43,831 bases of DNA, taken from IMG/VR virus record IMGVR_UViG_3300046792_000046, positions 1 to 43,831 of that record; one strand, written 5' to 3'. Below are positions 35,981 through 43,739 of the stretch, piece by piece (positions within the stretch are counted from its first letter, which is position 1; the number at the start of each line of letters is the position of its first letter). Position numbers and translations under genes: made by a program. This DNA is from a virus. The notes beneath the pieces are model-generated. The model ran no database searches, was not told the DNA's origin, and saw only the letters and a list, made by a program, of their open reading frames with translations.

Positions 35981-37773
35981 GCCGGTGCCGTGTTCCTAGG
36001 AACATTTTGAGGAGGGGCTTGCATGTCCCCGCTTTGTAGTTCGGAGGGCATCTGTCCTTCGGCGTGTAGGTTCTCCGTCGCAGTCTGAGCAAGACGTTGA
36101 GTCTCGGCCTGCTCTGTTACCAGGGCATTGTCCTTAACGATGCCGAAGCTCTTCCAGCCGAGGGTTTCACTGAGCGCCTTGGCCACGGCCTTGCCTGAGA
36201 TGTGCGCCGCCACAGACGGAATCTTCTCGACGAGCTGGAGGGTTTGGTTCAGCTCTTGGATGAACATGGCTTCCTCGGCGTAGTGCCGAGCACCGATGGC
36301 GTAGAACCGGCCCTTAGCCGTGATGTCATCCTTGGTGATGTCCACGAACTTCTGTGTGCCATAGTCGGCATCCACAATACGCACCGAGTCCTTGGCACCC
36401 ATCTTCCGCACTGCTTCCTCCAGCATGGAGTTGAGCAGCGGCTCAATGATGTTTCGCTCAAACCAACTCACCTTCGCTTGGAAGATGCGGCCCGCGCCAT
36501 TCTCCAACACCTGCACTTCGTACTTGGTCTTTTCGCCAGGGGAGCGAATGCCCATTGCCTGCTTCGGGGCACCGGCCAACTCCTCCATCCGGTTCATTAG
36601 GGTTTGGATTTCCATGTCCGCCCCAAGCGCCGCCGCTTCCGGGCGCTCGAACGTCACGTCTCCATCATCCCCGCACTGAATCTTCACGCCTGGACCGAAC
36701 GTGAAGTTCTCCACCGTGCTGCCTTTAATCTTGATGATCGGGTGGGCAATCTGGTCGAACACGTCCGCCTTCAGGTTCTCAAGGTGGTCGATTCGATATT
36801 GCATCCCAACGAGCTGGTCGAGCGGTCCCTGCGACCACAGGTTGTCAGGCCGCAGCCGCCAGCCGCATTGCTTGATCGGCCGACTGCCTGTCCAACTCGG
36901 GTTGTCGATGTTGCGCAGAATCCAGCGTCGGTCCACCACCGTGATGATTTTGTCCTTGTAGAAGGTCTTGGTGGATTCGTCGTACAAGTCACCGTAGAAG
37001 TCCAGCAGCTCCACCATGCCCGAGTCGAAGTACTGGTTGATGGACCCGAAGCCGTCGATGATGAGGCCATCATTCTTGAGAGCATCAATCTGGTCGGCAC
37101 CAGCAACTCGAAGTGCATTCACCTTGTCGAGTACAGCCGGGTTGTATTGAAGGTCAGGCTTCTCCTTCACGTCCCTTTGCAAGTCGCCCAGGCTCTTCAA
37201 CCGACGAACGATGCAGGGTGAACGATCAAAGGAAGTGGCCGTGGCATCGAACACGATGTCGAGGGCGCTGATACGCACAGCCCGAGGTCCGGCATACACC
37301 ACTTCTTCCTCTTGGTTGGCCGGGTCTTTCTTGACGATGGAGACATACTCGTGCCCGGCGAACACGTTGCCGTAGTCGATGTAGTCATACACGAGCTGGC
37401 TGACGAGCGTCTCAAAGTCGGACGCGCACAACTTCGTCCGCATGTAGGACTCAATCTTGTCCCGCTTGTCCTTGCTCGTGCTGTCGCTGTCGGCTGCTTC
37501 CCACTTGAACCAGTCCTCACGCGGGAAGAGCGCCGCCATGTAGTTGGCGTGCAGGTTGTCCCGAATCTGCGTGAGCTTCGGTGTCACCGTCGAGTTCTTC
37601 CACGGCAATTGACCATTCGTGGTTTTGTGCGTATCCGTAGCGAAGAGGTATTGACGCAGCTCCTTCTTCTCATTGAGCCACTGCGTCCGTGCAGCAGTCC
37701 ACCGGACCCAGGTGTCAGCAACAACCCGCGCCTCGTTGTCCTTCAAGAACCTACTGTCAAGTACATCAGACAC
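35977..37773 (-). CDS. Portal protein
   Basis: A 598-residue protein. An N-terminal helical region (WLNEKKELRQYLFA) is followed by KLTQIRDNLHANYMAALFP and DWFKWEAADSDS, an arrangement typical of podovirus head-tail connectors. Position directly after the terminase and before head genes supports it. I take GTG 37773 as start because it overlaps the upstream TAG by one base; the longer frame from 37824 is out of keeping. A palindrome copy is read as VPRN five residues from the end. Confidence 0.85.
   Translation of the reverse strand: MSDVLDSRFLKDNEARVVADTWVRWTAARTQWLNEKKELRQYLFATDTHKTTNGQLPWKNSTVTPKLTQIRDNLHANYMAALFPREDWFKWEAADSDSTSKDKRDKIESYMRTKLCASDFETLVSQLVYDYIDYGNVFAGHEYVSIVKKDPANQEEEVVYAGPRAVRISALDIVFDATATSFDRSPCIVRRLKSLGDLQRDVKEKPDLQYNPAVLDKVNALRVAGADQIDALKNDGLIIDGFGSINQYFDSGMVELLDFYGDLYDESTKTFYKDKIITVVDRRWILRNIDNPSWTGSRPIKQCGWRLRPDNLWSQGPLDQLVGMQYRIDHLENLKADVFDQIAHPIIKIKGSTVENFTFGPGVKIQCGDDGDVTFERPEAAALGADMEIQTLMNRMEELAGAPKQAMGIRSPGEKTKYEVQVLENGAGRIFQAKVSWFERNIIEPLLNSMLEEAVRKMGAKDSVRIVDADYGTQKFVDITKDDITAKGRFYAIGARHYAEEAMFIQELNQTLQLVEKIPSVAAHISGKAVAKALSETLGWKSFGIVKDNALVTEQAETQRLAQTATENLHAEGQMPSELQSGDMQAPPQNVPRNTAPA
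35992..36003. repeat. Dispersed palindrome, exact copy
   Basis: Read on the minus strand as VPRN at the C-terminus of the portal protein. Confidence 0.95.
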
Positions 37774-37961
37774 TACTTGTGCACTCCATAGATGGCGATG
37801 TAGCGGGGATCGGCCCACATACACGCATCACAAACGATGTGTTCACCTGGGTTGAAGAAGTCCATCCAATCGACGTACACACCAGCGGACATTCCACCAG
37901 CTTCGTCAATGAACCCCTCCACCTCTTTCTTACACCTATCGCAGTGGACGGTGTTATCCAA
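37773..37961 (-). CDS. Small zinc-ribbon protein
   Basis: About 62 residues between terminase and portal, with two CxxC pairs (CDRCKK and CDACMW) about 40 residues apart, suggesting a zinc ribbon. The start is uncertain: TTG 37961 overlaps the terminase stop, while in-frame GTG or ATG codons further upstream would overlap the terminase more. Its function is unknown. Confidence 0.65.
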   Translation of the reverse strand: MDNTVHCDRCKKEVEGFIDEAGGMSAGVYVDWMDFFNPGEHIVCDACMWADPRYIAIYGVHK

Positions 37962-39471
37962 AGGCAACGCCACCAAAACGACCGGAATAGACAACATTGC
38001 TTTCAGCAGTGCTGCTAGAACGCTTGGCAGGTCCACGCGCAATCTCCACCACAGCAGCTAGGGTGTCCTTCACGTCATCGTGTTCGGGGCGATGCACCAC
38101 CAACTCTTCTTCGAGGATTTGGCAGTTGCCGCCTTTGTAGTGCCAGATTTGTTGGTTGGAGTAGCGAGGCTCCAGAGCTGCGTTGATGCGCTCTTCCTTC
38201 TTCTTCACCGGCCTGTTCTCGTCAATCGAGATGGCCAAGTTTTGCTGCCGCATGTACTCCTTGAGCTGCTGCACCACAAGACTCTGAGCAGCAGTGACTT
38301 CGGCACGGAGCTTCTTAAAGCCCCACTTCTTGTATGCGAGGACAAGCCGTTCGTACATCACGCTTATCCGATTGGTTCTGAACCTGTCGATTTCGAGGAT
38401 GTAGATGAATCCCTCTGCATCTACGCCTACCGTGACGATGGCCGTGTAGTCGGCGCTCTTTTCTATCGAGTAGGCGAAGTCAATCGCGCTGTACACATTG
38501 AGGAGTTTCTCCCCGAGATACCACGCCCCACTCAGGTTCTTCAGTGCTTCCCGGTTGTAGTACTGAAACCGGGTCTTATCAATCGGTGCGTTCTCCGTCG
38601 TGTTCGGGTTGTTGTAGTACTGTGCGTAGAACTGGGTGATGTCCAAATACTTGGCCTTCTTACGGGCTAGTATTTGTTCATCGAAGCCGAAGGTCTTACC
38701 ATCAGCCCGGCGCTGGCGAGGCCAGAGAAACTCGCCGTTCGTCTCCACCACGCGCTCGAACACCTCATACACCGGGCGCTCGATGTCCTCTCCTGTCGCC
38801 CCATCGGTGAATGTCTCGCGCATGTCAATCATGTCGCGGTAAATATCAGCCGGGTGGTAGCGCGTCCCTACTGCCCACTCCTTTGCATCCGTCGTCTCGA
38901 TGGACGAGAGCTGTGAGTAGAACCCCTGCGTCTGATCGCGGCCTAGGGCCGTGTAAGCATTCCCAGGAACAACGATGTCATCGAGCACCGCCAGCTTGCA
39001 ATGAAGGCCAGTTGTGTTGGCTGTTAGGCCAACAGCCTTTACCGTCGGGTCGCGCACACCTTCTTGCTTCCGCAGTGGATGATCCACCGCTATTTCATTT
39101 GCTGCCCACCGTTCACGGGCGTTCTCGCTTTGGTTCACCATCTCCGGCCAGTAGAAGCGGTAGGCATCACTGGTCAGAATGTCCTTGATGAACTTGAGCT
39201 GCTTCTCAGCCAGGTCCGCTGTGGCGCTGACGTACAGCACCGTGATGTCCGGGTGCTTAGTGATCCACCACGCCACCCGATAGGCAATCATCGCGGACTT
39301 CTGATGATCCCGAGGCAGGAGCACGAGCTGGTTGTCGAGACTCTCGCTCCGTGCCCACCACGCAATAAGCTCCTCATGCACCGCACCAAGAACCCGGTAC
39401 GGGGCAATGAGCTTAATGAACGTGAGGAGGTCGGCCTCGGCTAGTCGCCGAAGCTCGTCCTTCTTGGCCAC
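37954..39471 (-). CDS. terL: Terminase large subunit
   Basis: A 505-residue packaging ATPase-nuclease. The Walker A-like motif is LPRDHQKSAM (residues 52-61, where many relatives have GxGKS). Walker B is LAVLDDIV (Asp 164, Asp 165). An RNase H-type nuclease domain has Asp 331 in YSAIDFAYS and a later HDDVKDTLAA. It cuts and translocates DNA into procapsids through the portal. GTG 39471 overlaps the previous stop by one base. The sequence just after Walker B (VVPGN) is a decayed palindrome site. Confidence 0.93.
   Translation of the reverse strand: MAKKDELRRLAEADLLTFIKLIAPYRVLGAVHEELIAWWARSESLDNQLVLLPRDHQKSAMIAYRVAWWITKHPDITVLYVSATADLAEKQLKFIKDILTSDAYRFYWPEMVNQSENARERWAANEIAVDHPLRKQEGVRDPTVKAVGLTANTTGLHCKLAVLDDIVVPGNAYTALGRDQTQGFYSQLSSIETTDAKEWAVGTRYHPADIYRDMIDMRETFTDGATGEDIERPVYEVFERVVETNGEFLWPRQRRADGKTFGFDEQILARKKAKYLDITQFYAQYYNNPNTTENAPIDKTRFQYYNREALKNLSGAWYLGEKLLNVYSAIDFAYSIEKSADYTAIVTVGVDAEGFIYILEIDRFRTNRISVMYERLVLAYKKWGFKKLRAEVTAAQSLVVQQLKEYMRQQNLAISIDENRPVKKKEERINAALEPRYSNQQIWHYKGGNCQILEEELVVHRPEHDDVKDTLAAVVEIARGPAKRSSSTAESNVVYSGRFGGVAFG
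38959..38970. repeat. Degenerate palindrome relative (two mismatches)
   Basis: ATTCCCAGGAAC, read on the minus strand as VPGN next to terminase Walker B. It keeps one intact half-site. Confidence 0.4.
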
Positions 39472-39869
39472 TACTGCCTGACTGCTTCGAGGGCAACGCT
39501 CACTACCATCGAGTCAGTGTTCGAGATGTTGGCCGAATCGAACACCTTTACCGAGCCGCCCTGCGGAATGATGATGTCGAAAGGAATCGGAACCATCAGC
39601 TCATTGTTGACGCGAGCCGTTTCCCGAGCCACACCAGCCATGAAGTTGTAGAACTGACTGGCTGCGCTCGCAGCCTGTACAGCACCCGCTGAGAACTGGT
39701 ACATCACGTTGCTACTACTGTCGAGTACTTGCAACACGAGCTGGCGGTTGCCCACCGTCGCATTGGACGTGTATGAGACACAAGCTGAGTTGAGGTAGGC
39801 ATCGCTGCCAAGTGCGAGTACTGTCACGGTGTTTGTGGCCACCGTTTGCCGAGTGCTTTTGCTACTCAT
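39471..39869 (-). CDS. Unknown 132-residue late protein
   Basis: A Ser/Thr/Ala-rich, beta-rich protein (NRQLVLQVLDSSSNVMYQFS, PFDIIIPQGGSVKVFD) between the two terminase genes, overlapping both. The composition suggests a virion protein such as a head decoration or fibre. No family is recognised. Confidence 0.7.
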   Translation of the reverse strand: MSSKSTRQTVATNTVTVLALGSDAYLNSACVSYTSNATVGNRQLVLQVLDSSSNVMYQFSAGAVQAASAASQFYNFMAGVARETARVNNELMVPIPFDIIIPQGGSVKVFDSANISNTDSMVVSVALEAVRQ

Positions 39870-40357
39870 CTTTTCACCAGAGAAAGACCGAGACGCTTGG
39901 CGTCCTCAGCCACTTTCGACTTTGCTTCTTGTTCAGCGGAATCACCTTCCTCCCGCTGCTTCTTGTTGCGCTTATCTCGGGGCGAGAACCCTGCTTCGGC
40001 CAGCCACTTCGCGGCCATCGTTCCCTTGTTGCCCTTGCTCTGCTTCACAATTTCGACGATGGCTTCCGAGCGCACCTTCACTTCCACTTCCCTGCGCCAC
40101 TGCTCCAACTCAGCCAGGAACGGCTTGGAAGTGAGGAGTGCCTGCCAGTGCTCCCAATCCCCGATGAGCACCATCGCTGCCTTGTACTCCGTCGGATCGG
40201 ACAGCTCGACGTAGGTCTTGCGCCAGTCGGCCAACTTGAACACTGGCTTGATGGAACTGGCAGGATCGGCCAATTCCTCGAACAACCCCGTGGTCAGCTT
40301 GCGGCCGGTGGTGTCTATGAGGACGTGCTTGAATGCCTCATAGTCGAAAGGCTTCAC
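39866..40357 (-). CDS. terS: Probable terminase small subunit
   Basis: A 163-residue helical, charged protein (WRKTYVELSDPTEYKAAMVL, GDWEHWQALLTSKPFLAELE) with a very basic/acidic C-terminal tail. It precedes the large terminase gene with one gene between and has the size and helical content of DNA-recognition subunits of podovirus terminases. GTG 40357 overlaps the holin-like gene stop as GTGA. The longer frame has a Cys-rich, shadow-like N-terminus. Confidence 0.65.
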   Translation of the reverse strand: MKPFDYEAFKHVLIDTTGRKLTTGLFEELADPASSIKPVFKLADWRKTYVELSDPTEYKAAMVLIGDWEHWQALLTSKPFLAELEQWRREVEVKVRSEAIVEIVKQSKGNKGTMAAKWLAEAGFSPRDKRNKKQREEGDSAEQEAKSKVAEDAKRLGLSLVKR

Positions 40358-40845
40358 GACTGGTCTGCCAGAATTTGACTGGTTTTGCCACGCTGCCAAG
40401 CCGTCACACCGAGCACCGAACCCACGGCCATGAATGCAAACTCGGGGATCACGGGCACAGCAATCTTCAGCAGGGGCAGTACGAAGTACACCCCAATGAC
40501 AAACACGATGAAGGCGCTGCACTCGAAGGCGTGATGGTTGCGCTGCCAGAAACTCCCACCGGCTTGCTCAGCCTGGAGTGTCTTGTTCACTGCCTCAACC
40601 TGGGCTGTGGCCGCAGCGAGTTGGGCTTTGGCCAGGTCCGTCTCCAGCTCCTTCAGCTTCGTGAGCTGGTCGCCGTTCAGCGAACCAAGAGTGGCAGCCA
40701 CCTGCTCAGGGGTGGAGTCCTTCGACAGCCCTATCGCAGCCAGCAAACCCTTCGCTGCCACGGCTCCAGCCGGGCCTGCGATGGCTGCCCCGAGGATCGG
40801 CAAACCCAGGTTGGCCAGGGTTGTGGCAATGGACTTGAGGTCCAT
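40354..40845 (-). CDS. 3TM holin-like membrane protein
   Basis: A 163-residue protein. A hydrophobic N-terminal helix (LGLPILGAAIAGPAGAVAA) is followed by a coiled-coil-like middle (LTKLKELETDLAKAQLAAAT) and two C-terminal transmembrane segments (SAFIVFVIGVYFVLPLL, FAFMAVGSVLGVTAW). The layout resembles the three-TM holins of gene-transfer-agent type. ATG 40845 overlaps the upstream stop. Confidence 0.7.
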   Translation of the reverse strand: MDLKSIATTLANLGLPILGAAIAGPAGAVAAKGLLAAIGLSKDSTPEQVAATLGSLNGDQLTKLKELETDLAKAQLAAATAQVEAVNKTLQAEQAGGSFWQRNHHAFECSAFIVFVIGVYFVLPLLKIAVPVIPEFAFMAVGSVLGVTAWQRGKTSQILADQS

Positions 40846-41201
40846 CAAATCGACTCAGCTTTATGAAACTGCGACCATTCCGCATGGGCAGGAACAGCTT
40901 GTCCATGCGAGACAACAGACGCCCACACATCATCACCGTCCCGAATCCAGCACATCGAAAGGCTGTGTCCATCCCGATAAACCATGCCCTTTTGAAACTT
41001 CGAGGCCAGTTCTTCAGTGACGATGGACAGCGCCACCTTGTCAGTGCAAGGCACGCCTTCGTAAAGGTAGACTTTGGTGTGCTCTCCCTCAGCGACAAAA
41101 GTGTTCCTAGGAACACTTGCATCAGCAAGTGTTTCTCCCTTGACAAGCGTCGAGAAAAACAACATCACGGCGAGTACTATCGCCAGCAACTTCTTTCTCA
41201 C
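40845..41201 (-). CDS. Small exported protein
   Basis: A 118-residue protein with an N-terminal signal peptide (RKKLLAIVLAVMLFFSTLVKG) and a soluble part with two Cys (VPCTDK, MCWIRDGDD). GTG 41201 has GGAGG 5 nt upstream. It lies between two holin-like genes, so a role in lysis is possible. A palindrome copy with the longest symmetric flanks in the genome is read as VPRN just after the signal peptide. Confidence 0.75.
   Translation of the reverse strand: MRKKLLAIVLAVMLFFSTLVKGETLADASVPRNTFVAEGEHTKVYLYEGVPCTDKVALSIVTEELASKFQKGMVYRDGHSLSMCWIRDGDDVWASVVSHGQAVPAHAEWSQFHKAESI
41099..41118. repeat. Dispersed palindrome, exact copy with extended 20-bp symmetry
   Basis: The 12-bp core (41103-41114) is flanked by AAGT and ACTT, giving a perfect 20-bp palindrome. 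An adjacent hairpin (AACACTTG, 41112-41119, with CAAGTGTT, 41126-41133) competes for the right arm. Confidence 0.95.
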
Positions 41202-41210
41202 TGCTACCTC

Positions 41211-41390
41211 CTACGGCTGCTTGTGCAGCTTCTTGATGAGGTTTTGTACTGTGCGTGTCTCGTAAATCCGAATGCAAGTCCAGATGAGTGAAGCACCCGC
41301 AGCTACCGCTGGTAGCCACTGCAACAGTGTTGCGCCCACAACTCCAAGCGACAGCAAGTCGCCACCTGCCTTAAGGTGCTCCATTCTCAT
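41211..41390 (-). CDS. Class II-like small holin
   Basis: A 59-residue protein. A short N-terminal region (MRMEHLKAGGDLLSLG) is followed by hydrophobic segments (VVGATLLQWLPAVAAGASLIW) and a basic amphipathic tail (IRIYETRTVQNLIKKLHK), typical of small phage holins. ATG 41390 lies 3 nt after the upstream stop, with GGGTAGG as a possible ribosome site. With the endolysin at the other end of the late unit it would set lysis time. Confidence 0.75.
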   Translation of the reverse strand: MRMEHLKAGGDLLSLGVVGATLLQWLPAVAAGASLIWTCIRIYETRTVQNLIKKLHKQP

Positions 41391-41393
41391 GGC

Positions 41394-41687
41394 CTACCCG
41401 TTCAGCAGTTCATAGGCCGGGCCAACAACAGCCGGTCCAAACGCCTTGCCGATGAGCTGCTTCACCTTTGCAGCCTCTTCAGGAGTCAGCTCAACGCTTT
41501 CACTGGCATTGATACGCAGCGCAAGCTTGTAGCGCGTGAACTTCTCTTCGCCGCCTACCGACTGCTCATCTTGGTAGGGCAGCATCAGAGCAGCCGTAGC
41601 TACACTACGGAGCGTGGCTTCTTTGTCACTGTCTTTCAAAGCTTCGCCCTGCAAGTTCTTCAGCACCACCATTACATCCACCTTCAC
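41394..41687 (-). CDS. Unknown conserved late protein
   Basis: A 97-residue product from GTG with AAAGGAAG upstream. The C-terminal part (ESVELTPEEAAKVKQLIGKA, FGPAVVGPAYELL) recurs in small phage proteins next to tail fibre genes. Its role is unknown. Confidence 0.75.
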   Translation of the reverse strand: MKVDVMVVLKNLQGEALKDSDKEATLRSVATAALMLPYQDEQSVGGEEKFTRYKLALRINASESVELTPEEAAKVKQLIGKAFGPAVVGPAYELLNG

Positions 41688-41710
41688 ACTGCTTCCTTTC
41701 GCTTAGTTGA

Positions 41711-43618
41711 TTAGACGAGTGTCACTGACTTCAAAGTACCAGCGTCGTTGTAGAACAACTTCACCGTGCCACCAGAAGTATCTTTCCACACTGTAAATTG
41801 ACTCGCGCTCAAATCTGCTAGAGCAAGAGCACCTGCACCACTTCTTGCCTTTAGAATCACACCATTTCCGCCAGCCAACCCAACTGCAAATATATCGGCA
41901 ACACTGTTTTGTGTGATGTACTGAAGTCCAATCAAGTCACCACTGTTGGCACCGTTGCGCCAATTGATTGCACCACCATTGTTGAGTGCAATTTGGCCAC
42001 TTGACGAAACTGGTGCACCGCCATTGGTAACAGTTATTTGGTTGCTGTTGACCACAAAACAATTGCCAATAGCTACCCCACCCCCAGTTGCAGCAATGGT
42101 CGGGTTGCCAGCAGCAGAGCCGGTGATGATGATGTTGCGGGTTGCGGAGGCAGTGTGAAGAATTTGAAGTTGGGTTGGCCCTGCGCCAAAAGCATCGGTG
42201 ATGAAGGTGAATACTCCCGTACCTTTTGTGCGAAGCAGACCTGTGACGTTGGCATCGCTTCCAGTGAACGAAAGTGCAGCCGGATTCCCTGTGGTGTTTC
42301 CGACAACTTCGATATGATTTGTGAGCGTCGTACCGCCATGATTCACTACAAAACCAGTTTCCCCGCCATTCGTCTTGAGCGAAAGCGACCCGGTTGTGCC
42401 GGAGTCGATGATGGGGGTGAACACGGCGGCGATTCTTTGCGACGAGATTCCTAGTGTTGGTCCATTGTCAACATTGGGGGATAACTGAGTCGTATTGGCA
42501 AACCAAGTATTTACGCCGTTGACTTGAAGCTGAACAGAAGTTCCGGTAGCTGAATTTAGGTCTAGCGTTCCGGTACTACTCACCAGCGGCGTCACCACGC
42601 TCGTACCGAAGGTTCCAGAAGCGAAGCGGTTGCCAACGTTCCCAAGGCTCATTGCGTTGTCAACAGCAGGATTGATGGCTACGTTGTTGTATTGCAGAGC
42701 GATAGAACCGTTGTATTTGAGACTGACAATGGTAGCCGTGTCTGTTCCAAGCAGCGGCGTCACCACGCTTCCGACGGTCACAGCGCCAGTCGCCAGATCG
42801 AGCACCATCCGATTGGCAATACCCTGGTCGTTGAAGTTCAGGACATTCCCCTGCTGCTGAATCTGCGCGTTCTTCGTAGCGCCAGAAGAAGGCACGAATA
42901 GAAGTTGTGGGGTGGGCACCGCACCCAATTGAACAAGGGGTGTCACGACACTCACCGGGACCGTCACAACTCCCGCAGTGCCAATTGACAACTGAGAAGC
43001 AGCAGTTAGCGTTGCGTCGTTGTAGTCCGCAAGACCACTTGTTACCCCAAAAAGGAAAGCTCCTGAAGCCCCACCTGCAATGAAGAATTCTTTGGCACCT
43101 GCTCTAAAGAATGAGAGTACGGGTGCCTTGTTTGCGGCAGCGTCGCCAGTTATACGAATCGAGTGCTGACCTCCATCTGATAGACCAACTTGAATATCGG
43201 AATTGCCTGAAGCACCATTCACGCCAGTAACACGCACCACCCCATTAACCTGAAGGGTAGACGAGGGAACATTGGTTCCAATCCCAAGCCGCTTGTTCGT
43301 GTTGTCCCAAGCGAGATTGGAGTCTTGGGTGAGTCCTGCTCCATTGCCGAAGATGAGCAGGCCAGCAAACACTGTGCTAGCCAGGGTGGGGAGCAGTCCT
43401 ACATCCTGCTTGCGCAGCGGCTCCGTGGCGTTGACTGGAGCAGGGAGATTGAGGATGCGCTGGCTGTTGGCATCCAGGTTGGCGAGCAGGGTATTGGGTG
43501 ATGTGCCGTCACGAGAGACGGTGTTATCCATCGCCGCAACAATGGCGGCGAAGTTGGCGTTGAGCACGGCAATGTCGCCGTAGCCGCCAGTGAGAGTGGA
43601 GAGGGAGAGCTTGGACAC
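41711..43618 (-). CDS. Tail fibre protein
   Basis: A 635-residue Gly/Thr/Asn/Val-rich beta-repeat protein. The N-terminal region (LNANFAAIVAAMDNTVSRDG, NTLLANLDANSQRILNLPAP) is the virion-attachment segment common to many phage fibres; the rest consists of repeated beta strands likely to trimerise and bind the host surface. The ORF ends without a recognised peptidase or chaperone domain. GTG 43618 has AAGAGG upstream. It is the first gene of the leftward late unit and contains no palindrome copy that I found. Confidence 0.85.
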   Translation of the reverse strand: MSKLSLSTLTGGYGDIAVLNANFAAIVAAMDNTVSRDGTSPNTLLANLDANSQRILNLPAPVNATEPLRKQDVGLLPTLASTVFAGLLIFGNGAGLTQDSNLAWDNTNKRLGIGTNVPSSTLQVNGVVRVTGVNGASGNSDIQVGLSDGGQHSIRITGDAAANKAPVLSFFRAGAKEFFIAGGASGAFLFGVTSGLADYNDATLTAASQLSIGTAGVVTVPVSVVTPLVQLGAVPTPQLLFVPSSGATKNAQIQQQGNVLNFNDQGIANRMVLDLATGAVTVGSVVTPLLGTDTATIVSLKYNGSIALQYNNVAINPAVDNAMSLGNVGNRFASGTFGTSVVTPLVSSTGTLDLNSATGTSVQLQVNGVNTWFANTTQLSPNVDNGPTLGISSQRIAAVFTPIIDSGTTGSLSLKTNGGETGFVVNHGGTTLTNHIEVVGNTTGNPAALSFTGSDANVTGLLRTKGTGVFTFITDAFGAGPTQLQILHTASATRNIIITGSAAGNPTIAATGGGVAIGNCFVVNSNQITVTNGGAPVSSSGQIALNNGGAINWRNGANSGDLIGLQYITQNSVADIFAVGLAGGNGVILKARSGAGALALADLSASQFTVWKDTSGGTVKLFYNDAGTLKSVTLV

Positions 43619-43664
43619 TACGAACGCCTCTTGTTGGGCGCTTCAAAAGGTGTGGTGCTTGAGA

Positions 43665-43679
43665 AGATTTAGACAGCAG
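43665..43679 (-). promoter_or_regulatory. Late-leader motif, copy 2
   Basis: Second copy of AGATTTAGACA-N-CAG with CTT four bases before it, about 50 nt upstream of the tail fibre start. A promoter or activator role is inferred only from the repeat and its position. Confidence 0.4.
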
Positions 43680-43689
43680 ATACGAAAGA

Positions 43690-43717
43690 AAGTTCCTTGT
43701 ACTAGGGAACTTTTCTA
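43690..43717. terminator. Hairpin at the right end, possible terminator
   Basis: AAGTTCC and GGAACTT arms enclose TTGTACTAG. On the plus strand TTCT follows, and on the minus strand the arm is followed by TCTTTCG. It could stop transcription crossing the genome ends in either direction. The arms resemble those of the 428-468 hairpin. Confidence 0.4.
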
Positions 43718-43727
43718 GTGTGGCATT

Positions 43728-43739
43728 GTTCCTAGGAAC
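43728..43739. repeat. Dispersed palindrome, exact copy
   Basis: Noncoding, in the leader region of the late unit, 110 bp upstream of the tail fibre gene. The remaining 92 bp to the window end hold no gene that I can support. Confidence 0.95.
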
